A program made the translations under genes and the position numbers. A DNA stretch of 64,000 bases, taken from positions 43,988 to 107,987 of the forward strand of contig NZ_LFYT02000013.1 of NCBI RefSeq assembly GCF_001270065.2. The letters are read 5' to 3'. The notes under the pieces are model-generated. The model worked only from the letters and a program-made list of their open reading frames with translations. It made no database searches and was not told where the DNA came from. Origin of the DNA: Limnohabitans planktonicus II-D5. GTDB lineage: Bacteria; Pseudomonadota; Gammaproteobacteria; Burkholderiales; Burkholderiaceae_C. How positions within the stretch are numbered: the stretch's first letter is position 1; each line of letters starts with the position of its first letter. Positions 63,203-64,000 of the stretch are shown here, in pieces.

Positions 63203-64000
63203 TGTCGCATTTATTTTGGTGGTTCAGGCTGGTTTTCGTAAGTTTTTATTCTCCGTGGGTTTAGGGGTATGGGGATTGAGGTGGACTTCGTTGACCGGGT
63301 GCCAATTGCGTGCAGTTGCGGACCATCGGTTCGGATTGGCCTGTCGTGCAGCAGCGTAAACATCCTCGCGCTTTGCAAGCATTGGCCCGTCAAGCCCTGC
63401 GTGGCGCTGAGTTGGGGTTACAAAACGAATGGCGCTGTGCCTGTGCTCGGTGTTGTACCAATGGACCAAATCTGTCACCCAGCGGCGCGCATGCAAGATG
63501 TCGGTAAAGGGCCCCAGAGGTAGCTGCGGGCGGAACTTGAGAGTTCGGAACAGCGATTCCGAGTAGGGGTTGTCATTGCTGACTGAGGGCCGACTGCGCG
63601 AAGGCGTGATACCCAAGCGCCACATTGTCGCCAGCATGGTCTCACCCTTCATCGGCGAGCCATTGTCTGAATGCACCGTGAGCTGCCCTTCGGGAATGCA
63701 TTGGCGCTCGCAGATATCACGAAGCAAATCGGCGGCCAGCTGTGCGCTCTCACAATCAAATACCTGCCAGCCGACAATTTTTCGGCTGAAGATATCCACA
63801 AAAAGGTAGAGGTAGAAATGCATTCCTCGCACCTGAGTGGGCAAATAGGTAATGTCCCAACAATAGACTTGATCGGGCTCGGTAGCGACCAATGCGCGCG
63901 GCTTGCTCACCTTGCGCGGCACACGCTCCAGGCGGCGATGGCCCATCTGCTGGGCGCAATGGAGCAGTCGGTACATCGTCGATTCACTGCACACATACTT
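63203..64000 (-). mobile_element. IS3-family insertion sequence (partial, runs off the right edge)
   Basis: The left end is TGTCGCATTTATTTTGGTGG at 63203, beginning with TG as is usual for IS3 elements. It encloses an OrfB-type transposase and continues past the window. The other terminus and any target duplication cannot be seen. A second, degenerate copy of the same end lies at 49341. It separates the ROK regulator gene from its original upstream region. Confidence 0.85.
63224..64000 (-). CDS. IS3-family transposase OrfB (partial)
   Basis: A frame open to the window edge (259 codons visible, no start seen) ending at 63224. The retroviral-type integrase core shows the DDE triad: first Asp in YCWDITYLPTQ, second in VHSDNGSPMKG, Glu in YSESLFRTLKFRP. 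A C-terminal segment HRHSAIRFVTPTQRHAG is typical of IS3 OrfB. OrfA should lie beyond 64000. It is presumed functional, as no frameshift or stop interrupts the visible part. Confidence 0.9.
   Translation of the reverse strand, partial: KYVCSESTMYRLLHCAQQMGHRRLERVPRKVSKPRALVATEPDQVYCWDITYLPTQVRGMHFYLYLFVDIFSRKIVGWQVFDCESAQLAADLLRDICERQCIPEGQLTVHSDNGSPMKGETMLATMWRLGITPSRSRPSVSNDNPYSESLFRTLKFRPQLPLGPFTDILHARRWVTDLVHWYNTEHRHSAIRFVTPTQRHAGLDGPMLAKREDVYAAARQANPNRWSATARNWHPVNEVHLNPHTPKPTENKNLRKPA

Overview
The window looks like a chromosomal segment from a betaproteobacterium of the order Burkholderiales, most likely family Comamonadaceae. The reasons are high GC with strong GC3 bias, two Bug/TctC-type periplasmic binding proteins, many LysR regulators, a MOFRL-type glycerate kinase next to a tartrate dehydrogenase, a Burkholderiales-type urate pathway (PuuD, HiuH, PuuE) and GTAG-type REP repeats. 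No rRNA, tRNA, CRISPR array or phage module was recognised. Species assignment is inference.

Layout. 0-2 kb: edge-truncated AlkD-like protein, thioredoxin and LysR regulator. 2-6.9 kb: divergent operon for an IorA/IorB-type 2-oxoacid oxidoreductase plus a Bug protein. 6.9-7.9 kb: first REP array. 7.9-13.2 kb: Crp-type regulator, then a tartrate/glycerate block (ttuD, Bug, ttuC) with a divergent LysR gene and a clear T-N11-A operator. 13.2-14.5 kb: second REP array, ten ~124-bp units. 14.7-18.5 kb: TonB receptor and an 8-oxoguanine-deaminase-like enzyme behind a structured leader. 19-25.5 kb: AraC regulator, GMC oxidoreductase, aldehyde dehydrogenase, CidA/LrgA-LrgB pair and an acyltransferase.

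25.6-45.2 kb is a purine-catabolism region. Xanthine dehydrogenase (xdhA, xdhB, xdhC) makes urate. PuuD, HiuH, a UraD-amidohydrolase fusion and PuuE convert it to allantoate. A GntR/FCD regulator sits beside hiuH. A 27-bp sequence centred on TGTATACA occurs both upstream of puuD and between hiuH and gntR, which suggests one regulon. Unrelated genes are interspersed (Na+ symporter-like protein, acyl-CoA ligase, two MFS transporters, secreted nuclease, small DUF4160/DUF2442 genes).

45-51 kb: orphan ParD-like protein, phytanoyl-CoA dioxygenase-like protein, two solitary REP pairs, an IS21 istA fragment, nadA-nadC, an IS3 remnant and bioB. 51-56 kb: complete arginine deiminase operon arcDABC. 56-63 kb: carbohydrate operon (ROK regulator, RbsA/C/B-type ABC transporter, isomerase/epimerase, Gfo/Idh/MocA dehydrogenase). 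Its ROK regulator is cut at the N-terminus by an IS3-family element that runs off the right edge.

The most unusual feature is a network of short mobile repeats. Two families of paired REP-like hairpins (one GTAGGTCGG-type, one GTGGGAGCT-type) share the same ~23-bp inverted end sequences, exist as single cassettes at five sites, and at one site the inner pair has been amplified to ten tandem copies. No transposase able to move them is in the window.
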